Positions 1 to 6,386 of a stretch of DNA of 43,176 nt are shown here, in pieces. Position 1 is the first letter of the stretch. Every line of letters starts with the position of its first letter. The notes beneath the pieces are model-generated. The model searched no databases and was not told the DNA's origin. It saw nothing but the letters and a program-made list of their open reading frames with translations. The translations under genes were made by a program, and so were the position numbers. The DNA is taken from contig JAFZQO010000048.1 of NCBI GenBank assembly GCA_017620335.1, forward strand, positions 1 through 43,176, written 5' to 3'. This DNA comes from Bacteroidales bacterium. Its GTDB lineage: Bacteria > Bacteroidota > Bacteroidia > Bacteroidales > UBA932.

Positions 1-192
1 ATTCCGCTTCCCACCAACAAGAAGATCTTCACCGTCAACCGTTCGACTTTCGTCAACAAGAAAGCCCGCGAGCAGTTCGAGCTTGACTCCTACCGCAGGC
101 TTCTCGACATCGAGGACTCCAACGCCAAGACCGTTGACGCCCTCATGAAGCTCGAGCTTCCTTCCGGTGTCGAGGTCGAGATCAAGGTCTGA
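1..192 (+). CDS. rpsJ: 30S ribosomal protein S10, C-terminal part
   Basis: The window opens inside this gene in frame 1; 63 codons and a TGA stop are present. The translated end ([12 protein letters not shown]... [18 protein letters not shown]) matches the C-terminal two thirds of S10, including the IPLPT segment and the KTVDALM(K/R)L motif. S10 is a small-subunit head protein that also binds NusB in antitermination. In most Bacteroidetes rpsJ is followed at once by rplC and the S10 operon; here it is followed after 45 nt by a tRNA and a terminator, so it is the last gene of its operon, probably the str (rpsL-rpsG-fusA) unit. Only the start is missing; nothing suggests a pseudogene. Confidence 0.95.
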   Translation: MPLPTNKKIFTVNRSTFVNKKAREQFELDSYRRLLDIEDSNAKTVDALMKLELPSGVEVEIKV

Positions 193-237
193 CAGGAAAG
201 ACAGTGATACTCCGGCTAAGATGCCGGAGATCCGCAC

Positions 238-311
238 GGTCCCATAGCTCAGTTGGTTAGAGCACCTGACTCATAATCAGGGAGTCGCAGGATCATGCCC
301 TGCTGGGACCA
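238..311 (+). tRNA. tRNA with CAU anticodon (elongator Met or Ile2)
   Basis: A complete cloverleaf is visible. The acceptor stem GGTCCCA pairs with TGGGACC (304-310), followed by discriminator A311. The D arm is 247-263. The anticodon stem CCTGA/TCAGG encloses the loop CTCATAA with anticodon CAT at 272-274. The variable region is GAGTC and the T stem GCAGG/CCTGC. CCA is not encoded. It is not an initiator: position 1 pairs with 72 and the anticodon stem lacks three G-C pairs. CAU could be elongator Met or, if modified to lysidine by TilS, Ile2; the sequence alone does not decide. The T loop reads ATCATGC instead of the usual TTCRANN, so both partners of the 54-58 pair are changed. Confidence 0.93.
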
Positions 312-312
312 C

Positions 313-346
313 AAAAAGGCCGACGCATTTCGCGCCGGCCTTTTTT
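313..346 (+). terminator. Rho-independent terminator after rpsJ-tRNA
   Basis: An A-run leads into GGCCGACGC, a short ATTTC loop, GCGCCGGCC and a run of six T. The stem is 9 bp with a single A-C mismatch, and the A/T runs can extend it. It starts two bases after the tRNA discriminator and so ends the rpsJ-tRNA transcript. Confidence 0.85.
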
Positions 347-536
347 CGGTCCCCTTTGTCTTTCCCCCTCGCCGCTTCGCGGCGGTCCCCCAAGGGACAT
401 GGCGGCCTCCACTTCGTTCCCGGCCGGCATCTCCGCTGCTTCGACTTCCTTTGGAAGTCTCGCTGACGCTCCGATGCGGCGCTGACGCGCCTTCGCTTCG
501 CTCAAATGCCCTTGTTATTCGTTTTTTTGCATGTAT
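347..536. other. Non-coding stretch with several short hairpins
   Basis: No credible gene here. The long open frames on both strands (for example across 249-750) have Arg/Pro/Gly-rich compositions and run through the tRNA or the repeats. Short inverted repeats are frequent: CGCCGC/GCGGCG near 378, GTCCC/GGGAC near 388 and CTTCC/GGAAG near 445. With the tandem hairpins that follow, it looks like structured extragenic DNA, not decayed coding sequence. Confidence 0.5.
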
Positions 537-731
537 CGGGAATGAAATAGCCGTTTTCATTCCCGTTTGGTGGTTTTTGCTTGATTCGGGAATGGAAATG
601 CGTTTTTCATTCCCGTTTGACGGGCCATTCTGGTTTTCGGGCCTGAAAATGCGGTTTTGGGGCCCGTTTCGGTGTTTTTCCTGCCAAATGGGCCCGGAGT
701 CGCCCTTCCCGGGCCCGTCGGTACGATTATT
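537..731. repeat. Four degenerate ~51-bp tandem units, each a hairpin
   Basis: Units start at 537, 587, 638 and 689 (spacing 50, 51, 51). Each begins with an inverted repeat followed by a T/G-rich spacer. Unit 1 pairs CGGGAATGAAA (537-547) with TTTCATTCCCG (555-565). Unit 2 pairs CGGGAATG (587-594) with CATTCCCG (608-615) and extends through a G-T wobble. Unit 3 pairs CGGGCC (638-643) with GGCCCG (661-666), then an AAAA/TTTT pairing. Unit 4 pairs GGGCCCGG (690-697) with CCGGGCCC (709-716). Bases change between units but pairing is kept, for example AA/TT becoming CC/GG. The last unit ends about 35 bp before the promoter of the next gene. Function unknown. Confidence 0.8.
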
Positions 732-765
732 CCGTGTGGACGGCATGTAATGGCCGGAGTTTTTA

Positions 766-773
766 TATCTTTG
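766..773 (+). promoter_or_regulatory. -7 promoter element TATCTTTG
   Basis: An exact match to the Bacteroidetes -7 consensus TAnnTTTG, 25 nt before the ATG at 799. No clear -33 TTG is visible at the expected distance. Confidence 0.7.
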
Positions 774-798
774 CCAATCAATCTAATCTTGACCCGAG

Positions 799-1632
799 AT
801 GGCAAACAAGTTTTTCGACAGGGGCTGGTGGAAGGATTTCGTCGTCGCAATCCTTGCCACGACCGTTTCCATTGTGCTTACGTTCGGTACGAGCAAGCTG
901 GTTGAACATAACAATCAGAAGAAGGAACGTAAACTCACCGCCCTGATGGTGATGAGCAGCATTGAATCCTTTGCGAGGAGCCTGGAGGAAGCGTCTGCCC
1001 AGTGGGACAGGATTGACAGCATCGCCGTCTGGCTGCTCCTGATGCCTATAGATGAAGTGGCAGAGTTAGGCGATGATACATTTGAAAATGCTGTCATGGA
1101 GGTCTTCCAGGTTCCCATCCTGCAACATGACCAGACTGCGGAGACGATTTTCAGCAGTAACATAGATACGTGGAAGAATTTGGGGAATTTCCAGTTCGTA
1201 GACAACGTCGGGGCCTGTTTTTCCATGATGAACTATATAGAGGAGTCCGATAACAAAAACACTATGGAATACGCGGACAATCGGGACCGGATATTAAATA
1301 ATTATTCGGAATATCCGGGCGCAAGCTTCACGGAGAAACTGCTCAGGGATGAGCAAGCGAGGCGGCAGTTGCAGACCCCGAACGTCTATAAGGCATGGAC
1401 GGCTTATCAGGCGGCCGACCTTCGTTATCTGAACCGCAAGAACATGAAACTGATAGGCATCTCAGAAGAAGAAGTACTTAAATTTACCGATGCCCGTGCA
1501 GACGTTGTGACCGACGGGGAGGCAGAACCGGTTTCCTCCGACTATCTGAAACCTTACCCGGACAAGGAATCTCTTGACGCAAAGCTTGATTATGCCCGGC
1601 AGTTGGACAGCCTCCTGAATGAAAGGAGATAG
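799..1632 (+). CDS. Hypothetical membrane-anchored protein, 277 aa
   Basis: Not recognised. Residues 12-32 (roughly DFVVAILATTVSIVLTFGTS) form one membrane helix, followed by a basic stretch (HNNQKKERK) and a long, mostly helical soluble part. The layout (short N-terminus, one helix, basic patch, helical domain) is like that of other small Bacteroidetes single-pass proteins such as DUF6090 members, but I see no sequence match that would justify naming a family. The ATG at 799 lies 25 nt after a good TATCTTTG box, which supports the start. Its GC content and codon use are a little lower than those of the neighbours, with AT-rich patches at 1240-1320, a weak hint of separate origin. It appears to be transcribed alone. 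Confidence 0.75.
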   Translation: MANKFFDRGWWKDFVVAILATTVSIVLTFGTSKLVEHNNQKKERKLTALMVMSSIESFARSLEEASAQWDRIDSIAVWLLLMPIDEVAELGDDTFENAVMEVFQVPILQHDQTAETIFSSNIDTWKNLGNFQFVDNVGACFSMMNYIEESDNKNTMEYADNRDRILNNYSEYPGASFTEKLLRDEQARRQLQTPNVYKAWTAYQAADLRYLNRKNMKLIGISEEEVLKFTDARADVVTDGEAEPVSSDYLKPYPDKESLDAKLDYARQLDSLLNERR

Positions 1633-1833
1633 GCTTTGATTCAGACGGGCGCGTTTGCTGCGCTGCAAGGCATATTCCGTGCTTGTCGCGGGTTTGCAAA
1701 GCCGCGACGGGCGCGTTCGCGGGCCTGGGAGGCCGGTTCTGTTCCTGCTGATAATTGAGTCTCCGGGTCAATGGGGTGAAAAACGCCGATGACACGGTCG
1801 ATCATGCCCTTCAGGGCGGAATCCGGAACCGGT

Positions 1834-2403
1834 TCAACTGCCGAAGATAGCCGTATGCAGTTCCTTCATGGCTTCATTGGCCCAGTTGAGGTCATTTCCT
1901 GCAGGAATATGTACGACCTGTCCGTTTGACAGGACCAGGAGGAGGTGGTACACTGCGGGCAGTTCCGGTATGGATACGTTCGTCATCGAAACGTCGTCAA
2001 TCTGACTGACCGGAATCCTCTGATTGTCAAACACGAGAAGCCCTTCCTTCCGGTAAAGCTGGACTGAACCGTCCGGATCGTTCATCTTGGTAGGATTGAC
2101 AACGATCAGTTCGTCCGGCTCTTCAAGAATGTGAGTGTCTGCCAGAACTGGTTTGGGCTCGACATCCGTATAGGTTTCAGGGGCGCGTAGCTTACGCTTT
2201 TTCAGCGCGACGAGATTACAGATCCCGAATACAATGCTGGACACGCCTAGGATGAGCGTTTGCCAGAATCCGTTCTTCCCTCCGTTCTTTAGGGCAATGC
2301 TCAGGCCCAGAAGAACCAATCCCATCACCAACAGGACAACCGCCATCACGAATAAATACGTGCGCCCGGCTTTTGTGTCATAGAAGATATCGCGTTTTGC
2401 CAT
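1834..2403 (-). CDS. Hypothetical two-helix membrane protein, 189 aa
   Basis: Not recognised by family. Two hydrophobic helices lie at about residues 15-36 and 48-66 and are followed by a KKRK basic stop. After a linker, the C-terminal half (about 95-185) is rich in short beta-strands (SVQLYRKEGLLVFDNQRIPVSQI...), resembling a PH-like membrane-proximal domain, and ends in a helix. The ATG at 2403 follows 25 bp after the stop of the upstream HAD-like gene, so the two are probably one transcript. No enzyme motif is visible. The PH-like reading rests on strand pattern only. Confidence 0.75.
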   Translation of the reverse strand: MAKRDIFYDTKAGRTYLFVMAVVLLVMGLVLLGLSIALKNGGKNGFWQTLILGVSSIVFGICNLVALKKRKLRAPETYTDVEPKPVLADTHILEEPDELIVVNPTKMNDPDGSVQLYRKEGLLVFDNQRIPVSQIDDVSMTNVSIPELPAVYHLLLVLSNGQVVHIPAGNDLNWANEAMKELHTAIFGS

Positions 2404-2428
2404 AGGGGAATAATTTAAGAATAATCAA

Positions 2429-2842
2429 TCAGTCGCAGAGGGCCTCGATCACCCGGGCCCAATCCGTTTCGGGGTCGAAGCCGAACTTGTCGTCTATGCC
2501 TACATTGAAGTAAAGTTTATCCTCGAAGCATTGGAAGGAGGTGTTGGTTACCTCGGGATTTTCGTTCACGTAATCGAAGTGGATGCCGTCTTCGGAGAAA
2601 CGCTTCCGGTACGCTTCCAGCCGTTCGGGGTAGCATCCGCTCCAGAGGATGAGGCAGATGTCGTCGCGGCTGGTCAGGAGCTGGAGCGCAGGTTTCGCAT
2701 AGGGCATGTATTCGTAGGTTTCCTCCTGTTCGTAACAGGCCCGCAGGATGGTATCGTGGATGTCCACGACGACATAGATCTTCTCCCAGCCCTTCTCTAG
2801 CTTGCGCCTCAGGGCCGCTTTGAATGCGTTCGCTATACTCAT
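2429..2842 (-). CDS. HAD-superfamily-like protein, 137 aa
   Basis: The first strand carries D27-I-H-D-T31, placed like HAD motif I (DxDxT). A second strand ends in LILWSG (S68, motif II), K109 sits at the motif III position, and VGIDD (D117, D118) resembles motif IV. HAD enzymes are Asp-nucleophile phosphohydrolases. Here the second Asp of motif I, the usual acid/base, is His29, so catalysis may be altered or absent. I chose the ATG at 2842 because the longer frame starts with TTG inside the TATCTTTG promoter box at 2906-2913 and so could not be transcribed whole. The length is short for HAD, with no cap domain. It is followed 25 bp later by the 1834-2403 gene. Confidence 0.75.
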   Translation of the reverse strand: MSIANAFKAALRRKLEKGWEKIYVVVDIHDTILRACYEQEETYEYMPYAKPALQLLTSRDDICLILWSGCYPERLEAYRKRFSEDGIHFDYVNENPEVTNTSFQCFEDKLYFNVGIDDKFGFDPETDWARVIEALCD

Positions 2843-2905
2843 GGTTCCTGTCCGTTTGAGGATGAATGGGTGAATAATAACCGGAAGCGCAACGGCTTCG
2901 AAAGT

Positions 2906-2913
2906 CAAAGATA
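2906..2913 (-). promoter_or_regulatory. -7 promoter element for the HAD-like gene pair
   Basis: On the minus strand 2913-2906 reads TATCTTTG, about 64 nt before the ATG at 2842. It shows that the upstream in-frame TTG at 2908 is not the start. Confidence 0.65.
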
Positions 2914-3056
2914 TGCAATATGCTGCAGAGAACCAATATCCAGCCCCGGTCGATTACATGAAAAAGCTGTCCCGTTGGATTATTGTGCAATAATGCGTAC
3001 CTTTATCGGCTGAAGCCTTTGCGCTTCATAGTTTGATTCACCATTATTATCAATAA

Positions 3057-4283
3057 ATGAAAAAGCTTTCCATTATCGCCCTCATCGCTTCCGTAGCATT
3101 GATGAGCGCATGCGGTCCCAAGGACCCGGGTCTGAAAGACGCGTACAAAAACTATTTCAAGATCGGCGTCGCCGTTACCGAGCGCAATGTCGCCGACTCC
3201 CTCCAGGCAGCCATCATCCTCAAGGAGTTCAACAGCGTTACCGCCGAAAACTGCATGAAGCCCGGCGAGATCCATCCCCAGGCTGGTGTGTGGAACTTCG
3301 AGAAGGCTGACGCCATCGCCAACTTCTGCCGCGAGCACGGTATCAAGATGCGTGGCCACAACCTTGTGTGGCACAGCCAGTTCGCCACCTGGATGTTCAC
3401 CAAGCACGACGAGAACGGCAACCCCGTCGTCGAGCTTGACGAGAAGGGTGACACCGTATGGGTCGAGAGGCCTGCTTTCGGCCGTTTCGGCGGCTTCGGC
3501 GGTCCTCGTCCCCAGGGCGCTCCGGCCATGCAGATGACCAAGTCCCCCAAGTATGTCGCTGCCAGCAAGGAGGAGTTCTACGACTCGCTTAAGTCCCATA
3601 TCTTCACCGTGGTCAACCGTTACAAGGACGTCGTCTACTGCTGGGATGTCGTCAACGAGGCCATGAGCGACGCAGACAACCTGGATGCTTCATACGAGGA
3701 TTCGTTCCGCAAGTCACAGGCCTATCAGCTCTGCGGCGACGAGTTCATCAAGAACGCCTTCATCTGGGCACACGAGGCCGATCCCAACGCCGGCCTGTTC
3801 TACAATGACTACAGCGCCTGGACCCCTGCTAAGAGGACCTACATCTACAACATGGTCAAGAAACTCCAGTCGGAGGGCGCCCCTATCACCGGCATCGGCA
3901 TGCAGGGCCACTACAACATCTTCGACAACCCGACCCTCGAGGATTTCGAGAAAGCCATCAACATGTATCTCGAGCTTGTCGACGATATCCAGATCACCGA
4001 GTTCGATATCCGTATCAACGAAGAGGCCGGCGGCGGACTTCAGTTCAGCCGTGGCGAGGGCCAGCAGTATACTGAAGAGATCCAGCAAAAGCAGGAGCAG
4101 AAGTACAAGGATCTCTTTGAGATCATGCGCAAGTACAAGAAGAACATCTCCTGCGTGACCTTCTGGAACCTCAGCGACCGTGATTCCTGGCTTGGCTCCA
4201 ACAACTATCCTCTCCTTTTCGACAAGGATTACCAGCGCAAGCCTGTTTACTACACCGTCCGCGACTTCAAGAAGAACAAGTAA
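3057..4283 (+). CDS. GH10 endo-1,4-beta-xylanase, lipoprotein
   Basis: Glycoside hydrolase family 10, cutting the beta-1,4-xylan backbone with retention. The signal peptide ends in a lipobox-like LMSAC with Cys19, so the enzyme is a membrane-attached lipoprotein, probably at the cell surface or periplasm. Family signatures are clear: GHNLVWHSQ (100-108), acid/base Glu201 in WDVVNEAM and nucleophile Glu315 in ITEFD. Trp in VTFWNLSD near the end is part of the substrate cleft. Residues about 115-168 form an insertion with a Gly/Phe/Pro-rich run (AFGRFGGFGGPRPQGAP), not part of the standard barrel. A weak promoter-like TACCTTTA sits at 2998-3005. The gene stands alone, converging on the next one. 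It anchors the xylan theme of the locus. Confidence 0.95.
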   Translation: MKKLSIIALIASVALMSACGPKDPGLKDAYKNYFKIGVAVTERNVADSLQAAIILKEFNSVTAENCMKPGEIHPQAGVWNFEKADAIANFCREHGIKMRGHNLVWHSQFATWMFTKHDENGNPVVELDEKGDTVWVERPAFGRFGGFGGPRPQGAPAMQMTKSPKYVAASKEEFYDSLKSHIFTVVNRYKDVVYCWDVVNEAMSDADNLDASYEDSFRKSQAYQLCGDEFIKNAFIWAHEADPNAGLFYNDYSAWTPAKRTYIYNMVKKLQSEGAPITGIGMQGHYNIFDNPTLEDFEKAINMYLELVDDIQITEFDIRINEEAGGGLQFSRGEGQQYTEEIQQKQEQKYKDLFEIMRKYKKNISCVTFWNLSDRDSWLGSNNYPLLFDKDYQRKPVYYTVRDFKKNK

Positions 4284-4306
4284 ACTACGGACAATAAATC
4301 ACCGTT

Positions 4307-4963
4307 TCAGCGAAGCCAAAGCGACAGAAGCGCCGAGGCTTCGCTTATCGTATCCGGGAAGGAGCGGTTGGACTTGAACCAGGCGTCCACCTCGTCCTTC
4401 CTTTCCGGGAAAAGCTTCCGCAGGTTGTTCCTGGTGGGGAGCAGGACGGTGTCTCCTTTGTAGATGAAGAAAGTCTCCGAGACGTTGTAAGGGTTTCCTC
4501 GCTCCTTGTTCAGCTCGACGGCGGCCCCTTCGGTGTAAAGTGTCCCGTATTCCTTGATGGAGCTGGTCTGTGAAGTGCTTCCGTATGCTCCCTGCCTGGC
4601 ACCCTTGAGGATGCGGACCTCCCGCCTTACGGCGATGCCGGCGTCACCGGAGACGGGATACAGGCGCACGAACGCTCCCTGATGCCGTATGAAGGTGACC
4701 GTGTCGATCTGTACTTTCAGGATGTTGTCCTGGCTGGCCGCGGCCAGTTCCGTCCCGCCGTCGATATACCTGAGGGTATTGTCCACCGCGCAGATGTTGA
4801 GCTCTCCCTGGGCAGGACCCTGTCCGCGCAGATATACCATGCCCTGCCCGAACGAGGGCATCAGGTAGAATACTTCGTCGGGGATGCGCCGCGTGCCGGG
4901 CTCCTGTGCGAGGGTCGCCGCCGTCATCGCCAGCGCAAGTATGGTCTGGAGGATTCTCTTCAT
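4307..4963 (-). CDS. Hypothetical secreted protein, 218 aa
   Basis: Not recognised. A signal peptide (MKRILQTILALAMTAATLAQ) precedes a beta-rich middle (LRYIDGG..., FVRLYPVSG) and an acidic/basic C-terminal helix with a motif-like LRKLFPERKDEVDAWFKSN at about 180-198. Expected to be periplasmic. The ATG at 4963 is chosen over a TTG 33 nt upstream because a TATATTTG promoter box (4989-4982) overlaps the longer version. The 3' end lies 23 bp from the GH10 stop in convergent orientation, and a 9-bp inverted repeat (AGCGAAGCC 4309-4317 with GGCTTCGCT 4337-4345) in its last codons could act as a terminator for the xylanase transcript. Confidence 0.75.
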   Translation of the reverse strand: MKRILQTILALAMTAATLAQEPGTRRIPDEVFYLMPSFGQGMVYLRGQGPAQGELNICAVDNTLRYIDGGTELAAASQDNILKVQIDTVTFIRHQGAFVRLYPVSGDAGIAVRREVRILKGARQGAYGSTSQTSSIKEYGTLYTEGAAVELNKERGNPYNVSETFFIYKGDTVLLPTRNNLRKLFPERKDEVDAWFKSNRSFPDTISEASALLSLWLR

Positions 4964-4981
4964 GGACGTCTGTTTTTCAAT

Positions 4982-4989
4982 CAAATATA
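4982..4989 (-). promoter_or_regulatory. -7 promoter element for the 4307-4963 gene
   Basis: The minus strand reads TATATTTG, 18 nt before the ATG at 4963, in the divergent region shared with the acyltransferase-like gene. Confidence 0.6.
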
Positions 4990-5031
4990 CGGACAATTCC
5001 GCAATCTTTCCCGGCTGAGCCCGGATTTTAC

Positions 5032-5039
5032 TATCTTTG
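5032..5039 (+). promoter_or_regulatory. -7 promoter element for the acyltransferase-like gene
   Basis: TATCTTTG, 21 nt before the GTG start at 5061. The short leader supports that start. Confidence 0.7.
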
Positions 5040-5060
5040 TATCAGAAAACTTAAGACGGA

Positions 5061-6128
5061 GTGAAAGACAGGGTCAATACCGGGCGGCAGCCGGAACTGG
5101 ACGTGGCGAAGGTGTTCGCCATCCTTTATATGGTGATAATACACGTTTACGAGGAGATGAGCGTGGTGAATTACTGGGCCCGGCCGGACAGTATTTTCCG
5201 CGTCGTCCTCGAGTTCCTGGGAGGGCCGCTGGCAGCACCGGTGTTCATGTTCGCCATGGGCGTCGGCATGGTATATACCAAGCGCCGCACTCCGCGGGCT
5301 TTCGCAATCCGCGGCCTCAAACTGCTTCTGGCTTCATACATCCTCAACGTCGTCAGGATGACCATACCGTTCTATCTGGCGAAGCTCTGCGGGGACTCGT
5401 GGGGCGGCTGGACCGTCATCGACACGATAGGGGTCGTGGACATCCTTCAGTTCGCCGGCATGGCCTTCCTCCTGACCGCCCTGCTGGAGAAGTGCAACGC
5501 CGGACGGTGGGTCGTCCTTGCGGTCGCGCTGGCGCTTCAGGGCATAGGGCTGTTTTTCCTCAATGACTTCTATTATCTGCCGCCCGTGGCCAAGTACACC
5601 CTGGGCCTGTTCTTCCACACGAACACCAATGTCGCCTTCCCGCTGACGCTTTGGTATGTGTATCCCGCCTTCGGGCTCTGTTTCGGGGAATACCTGCAGA
5701 CCGTAAGGGATAAAAAGCAGATGTACAATCGCATAGCCATTGTATCTGCGGCCGGATTGCTGGGCATGAGTGTCGGCATCAGGCATCTGGGATGGAGTCC
5801 GGTCGACATTTTCGCCCTGGCCGGGGACGCGTATTACATCCAGCATCTGCCGGGAACGCTCTGGACCCTGTCCGTCATCGGCCTCCAGCTGTTTGTCTGC
5901 TACCGATTCTCGCTGATCATGTCCGAACCCCTCGTCAAGGGCGCGGAATCCGTCTCCCGGAAGCTGAACACCATCTATCTGGTCCAGTGGGTGATAATAC
6001 CCTATACCCTGGCTGCGATGGAGTTTGCGGGACTCCCGAGATTCCAGGCCTGGGCCGTCGTCCCTGCCGGCCTGCTGATTGCCGCCGTCAGCATTTATAT
6101 TTCGAAATTCATCCGCTTCAAGCTCTGA
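5061..6128 (+). CDS. Acyltransferase-3/DUF1624-like integral membrane protein
   Basis: A 355-residue protein with about ten hydrophobic helices. The N-terminal pattern RQPELDVAKVFAILYMVIIHV is typical of the superfamily joining acyltransferase 3 and DUF1624/heparan-alpha-glucosaminide N-acetyltransferase-like proteins: an R..D..K/R element, then a helix ending in a His (H28), the probable catalytic or acyl-transfer residue. Such proteins move acetyl or other acyl groups across the inner membrane onto glycans. The start is GTG at 5061, 21 nt after the promoter box; no ATG fits better. The last 11 bp overlap the end of a small convergent gene. The acyl acceptor cannot be told from the sequence. 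Sugar O-acetylation would be consistent with, but is not shown by, the esterase-rich surroundings. Confidence 0.8.
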   Translation: MKDRVNTGRQPELDVAKVFAILYMVIIHVYEEMSVVNYWARPDSIFRVVLEFLGGPLAAPVFMFAMGVGMVYTKRRTPRAFAIRGLKLLLASYILNVVRMTIPFYLAKLCGDSWGGWTVIDTIGVVDILQFAGMAFLLTALLEKCNAGRWVVLAVALALQGIGLFFLNDFYYLPPVAKYTLGLFFHTNTNVAFPLTLWYVYPAFGLCFGEYLQTVRDKKQMYNRIAIVSAAGLLGMSVGIRHLGWSPVDIFALAGDAYYIQHLPGTLWTLSVIGLQLFVCYRFSLIMSEPLVKGAESVSRKLNTIYLVQWVIIPYTLAAMEFAGLPRFQAWAVVPAGLLIAAVSIYISKFIRFKL

Positions 6129-6288
6129 TGGCGGTGTACTGCTCGAAGGCCTTGCCGTTGCGGTAGACGGCGAAGCCCCTCCGGCCGCCGGGGAGGATGA
6201 TGCCCCCATAATAGCAGCCGGGCTTCTTTCCGGCAAGCTTCGCCCGCCGGAGTGCTTCCTCGAGGGAAGTGCAATAATATGTGGTCAT
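6118..6288 (-). CDS. Small hypothetical protein, 56 aa
   Basis: The frame starting MTTYYCTSLEEALRRAKLAG has a plausible protein composition: an amphipathic helix (SLEEALRRAKLAGKK) followed by a beta-like GCYYGGIILPGGRRGFAVYR. Its ATG at 6288 lies close after TATCTTCG (a near match to the -7 box) and a TTG-containing -33-like segment on the minus strand. It overlaps the convergent acyltransferase-like gene by 11 bp. I do not recognise a family. It could be chance, but the composition and promoter favour a real gene. Confidence 0.5.
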   Translation of the reverse strand: MTTYYCTSLEEALRRAKLAGKKPGCYYGGIILPGGRRGFAVYRNGKAFEQYTAIRA

Positions 6289-6358
6289 GCCGGCGAAGAT
6301 AACGAGAGCATGGGCCAAACAACGGCACAAAAAGAAGTGATTTTCGGAGGAAAAAACG

Positions 6359-6366
6359 TATATTTG
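6359..6366 (+). promoter_or_regulatory. -7 promoter element for the DUF819 gene
   Basis: TATATTTG, 20 nt before the ATG at 6387. Confidence 0.65.
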
Positions 6367-6386
6367 AGAGTCAGAAGCTTAGTAAT

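Noticed and set aside
537-731. CRISPR array
   Set aside because: The units are contiguous and degenerate with no unique spacers, only four copies, and no cas genes nearby.
249-750. Overlapping open frames of 150-165 codons on both strands across the tRNA and repeats
   Set aside because: They run through the tRNA, the terminator or the hairpin repeats, and have Arg/Pro/Gly-rich compositions without any domain.
1484-1795. 103-codon minus-strand frame between the 799 gene and the 1834 gene
   Set aside because: It overlaps the end of the 799-1632 gene, has a low-complexity composition and no promoter box.
2959-2994. Eleven-codon frame beginning ATGAAAAAGCT upstream of the xylanase, the same 11 bases as the xylanase start
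   Set aside because: Considered as a leader peptide or duplicated start. It precedes and overlaps the weak promoter-like region at 2975-3005, so it would not be on the xylanase transcript; the shared bases are common signal-peptide codons.
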